34,688 nucleotides of DNA from Gymnopilus junonius (taxonomy: Eukaryota > Basidiomycota > Agaricomycetes > Agaricales > Galerinaceae), in assembly GCA_015501075.1 (NCBI GenBank), contig JADNYJ010000338.1, forward strand, positions 1 to 34,688, in the 5' to 3' direction. Positions within the stretch are counted from its first letter, which is position 1, and each line of letters opens with the position of its first letter. The position numbers were made by a program, and so were the translations under genes. Below are positions 32,501 to 34,688 of this stretch, in pieces. The notes beneath the pieces were generated by a model, which had not been told where the DNA came from, did not search any database, and saw nothing but the letters and a program-made list of their open reading frames with translations.

Positions 32501-34688
32501 CAGCCGCATTGGTTGACCAAATTGGTGCTCTTGCAGATTTTGGCAGGTGAGGCAGGTGGACCTGGTGCTGGTGCTCCTCCCGTTTCCTCCTTTGGTGCTC
32601 CACCTCCAGCAGGTGGTGGTGTATACCCATCACCCACTCCTCCACTATCAACGCACAGTCTAGCATCTCCCGGTAGGAGATCAGAAGACCGACTCGGGCT
32701 TGCCTCTGGTCCTCCATCTTCTGCTTCCGTCTCTGCCCAAACCTGCAGCAAACTTCAAGAACGCACTCTCGTCCGAATTGATCTCCACATGGGCTCGGAT
32801 AGGTGAGCTCTGTCGAACATCGGGCGACGAGCTGTCGTGGCGCGCGATTTGTGCTGCGCTGTGCTCGAGGCCGATTGCGAGGCTGGATAAGGCATGGAAG
32901 AGGGTGGATCCGCTTGCATTGGGCGCTGTTGAGGGATGGGCGAATTTGACTGCTAGCGGGAGCTCCAGTGAGCTTTCTTCTGCGTTACAATCACACGCCC
33001 AGCACAGGGTCAGGGTCAAGCTCAGCCATCGGTTACGATATGGGGAGGCGACGTCAAACTCCGCCTTTCTGACCTCCTGGCCAAAGCCTCTGGCGATTCT
33101 ACAACCTCTGAAGGCACTCCCAATGCGATAACAGTGGAGCACGTGATTACTGCACGAGTGTATTCGAGGGTTTCAGGACGAAGTTTTTGTTGTGTCCCCG
33201 CAGGACGCTGGTATCGGAGAAAGGTAAGTGAAGATGTAAGGCGGTTGGTTGGGTATTGGCGAGGTGTGGTTGCTGAGGGAGGTGTGACGAGGGTTGGCTG
33301 TTAAATTCCAAAGGTTGGTCTTGGCTCTCTCTTCCTCGGTTGAAAAAGGGATTGTGTTAACCAGTATTTTTTTTTGCTTTCTTTAGAGTGGAACAGTTAT
33401 GTCTCTATCTCTCGTTGCTGAACCACGTCGGAAGGGCCTCTTCGAGCCCCATTTCTTCACGCGCACATCGCCTTCGGGCTCGACTTCTCTCGTACCTCTC
33501 CTATTCCCTGATCCGATGCCTACTGTCACTCTGCTCGACCGGACCAAGCTCCTCAGAGGCCGGTTTGACAGTGATACCTCTGATATGCAGTACCTCCGCT
33601 CTTTGGATGCACAGGGGCGACAACAACTGCAGAATCTCAACCCACTTGCTGTGAAGCAAGATTTCACGAAACAAATGATTTTGGGACAAGAGAGGAACGT
33701 GATTAGCGTGTATAATGGCGAGCTAATGCTCGTCGTGCAGAGTGGTATGACGGGGCTAGAGTCTGCACCTGGTTCAAGGCCGCCGAGTTCTGTCGTTGGT
33801 GGGGAAAACGGCAGTGGAGGTGGAGCTGAGAGGAGTTTGAGTCGGAACCCTTCTGTGAGGGTTAAACCTACATCATCGCAGGGCTTGGATAGGAAAACGA
33901 GCATGGTGCGCAGGAGCTCGCTGCCTTCTGTGTCGCACCTCAACAGAACAAACTTTGTCACTGCCGAGCCGTCTTCTGATCCTCCATTGAGGGTTATTGT
34001 GCAGGCTGGTACGCTGAATAATCTTGTAAATGTCCTCGTGCATGGACTAGAGAATATCTCAGTTTCGGTCGCGGACGATAACGGGGAGATGTCGTTGAGG
34101 GAGGGATGACGAGAGAACTTGTGGTGGATCGGGCAGAGTTTGCGAGGGTGTGGTGGAGTGTGTTTAGGAGCTTCGTTACCCCATATGTTTTCTTTGAGGT
34201 AAGCTTGACTTTTTTTTCCCTTTTTCTTTGTCAACGTCAACGTCATTCATCTCACTCGTCAACCTTATCTGGACAGCTGCTGCGCAAGATCTATATTTCA
34301 TCACAACCTGCGGGTCTTCACCACCAATATCTGAATATCTCCAAGTGGCCGACAAGCGAAATGAAGTCCTCGTCACGATCAAGGATGGCTGACAAGTGGT
34401 GGCGGTGCCCAGGACATCTTGGACGATGCTCAGCTATACCACGCTGTTGGAAGCTTCCTCGATAGCCAACTTGATCATGCCATCTTCAAGTCGACCATGT
34501 CCGACACTCCGCCTGTGCAGAGGGCATGGGAGTCGCTGTTGGAGACGAGGAGGTTGGTCAAGGCAACGTTTAGATCTCAGACTATGCGCGAACATTTCGC
34601 GCGGGATGCATGGGCAAAGAAGTCATGGAGGAAGAGGGGCGAGGACAAGGAATGTCAGTTCCAGAGAGCCCCCTGATATTGATAGAAT
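29521..34688 (+). CDS. PH/RasGEF-domain protein, partial and frameshifted
   Basis: Start ATG at 29521; introns at 29859-29926, 33224-33386 and 34199-34276; the gene runs past the window end. The first half is intact to about 32420: a long Ser/Pro-rich disordered N-terminus, then a PH-like region near 31090-31500 (GWKPFKVDLKGSKLYFY, YWGRKTHPDLVLDVNGEIE). Next come RasGEF N-terminal segments (RDVLFSLDPYMVSRSLEMFH, then PHWLTKLVLLQIL) and a CDC25-type catalytic block near 32800-32930 (SWRAICAALCSRPIARLDKAW). The role would be GDP/GTP exchange on a Ras-type GTPase at membranes (inference). From 32421 on, the conserved reading moves between frames about eight times (near 32421, 32740, 32980, 33165, 34104, 34314, 34385 and 34640), each by one base and without nonsense codons in the conserved frame. 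This is either sequence error or very recent decay. Confidence 0.7.

Noticed and set aside
33383..34246. Minus-strand open frame of 287 residues
   Set aside because: It is antisense to the RasGEF coding region, whose plus-strand translation carries the family-like words.
1..34688. tRNA, rRNA and CRISPR signals
   Set aside because: Scanning by eye for T-loop boxes, cloverleaf arms and regularly spaced repeats gave no convincing case; a covariance-model search would be decisive.

Overview
This window looks like nuclear DNA of an agaricomycete (mushroom-forming basidiomycete). Genes are split by many short introns of about 50-70 bp with GT..AG ends, and proteins typical of that group are present: F-box/LRR-like proteins, CBM1-bearing secreted proteins and a PH/RasGEF protein. 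No prokaryotic, CRISPR, rRNA or tRNA feature was seen.

Layout. 1-1.5 kb: the 3' end of a gene cut by the window edge, then a complete non-autonomous DNA transposon (198-1444) with terminal inverted repeats of about 190 bp and a perfect 9-bp target-site duplication, so most likely Mutator-like. 1.6-4.0 kb (minus): a 751-residue coiled-coil protein of unknown function. 5.4-6.3 kb (plus): a five-exon secreted double-psi-barrel (RlpA/expansin-like) protein. 6.7-11.5 kb: an accessory block with two F-box genes, a truncated F-box copy, a decayed copy of a hypothetical-protein family and a further fragment. 11.6-13.5 kb (minus): inositol-3-phosphate synthase (INO1), fully resolved in four exons. 14.3-15.4 kb: gene-free, rich in GACT/AGTC words. 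15.6-18.8 kb: exon-like plus-strand stretches that I could not assign or join into one reading frame. 19.1-20.3 kb (minus): alpha/beta hydrolase, divergent from 20.7-22.6 kb (plus): TIM50, a mitochondrial import receptor. 23.0-25.8 kb (minus): two successive secreted CBM1 proteins, one a low-complexity D/G/K/Y-repeat protein with a C-terminal CBM1 and the other a GDSL (CE16-like) acetylesterase with an N-terminal CBM1. 25.9-29.5 kb: no gene seen. 29.5 kb to the end (plus): a large PH/RasGEF protein that runs off the window and whose 3' half is broken by a series of one-base frameshifts.

How the genes relate. INO1 (inositol lipid supply), TIM50 (protein import) and the RasGEF (Ras signalling) are housekeeping or signalling genes. 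The two CBM1 proteins, and possibly the expansin-like protein, would act outside the cell on plant cell wall. The F-box block and the transposon are the fast-evolving parts. The most notable observations are the intact transposon with internal perfect hairpins, the repeat-plus-CBM1 protein next to a CBM1 esterase, and the cluster of frameshifts in the RasGEF gene.
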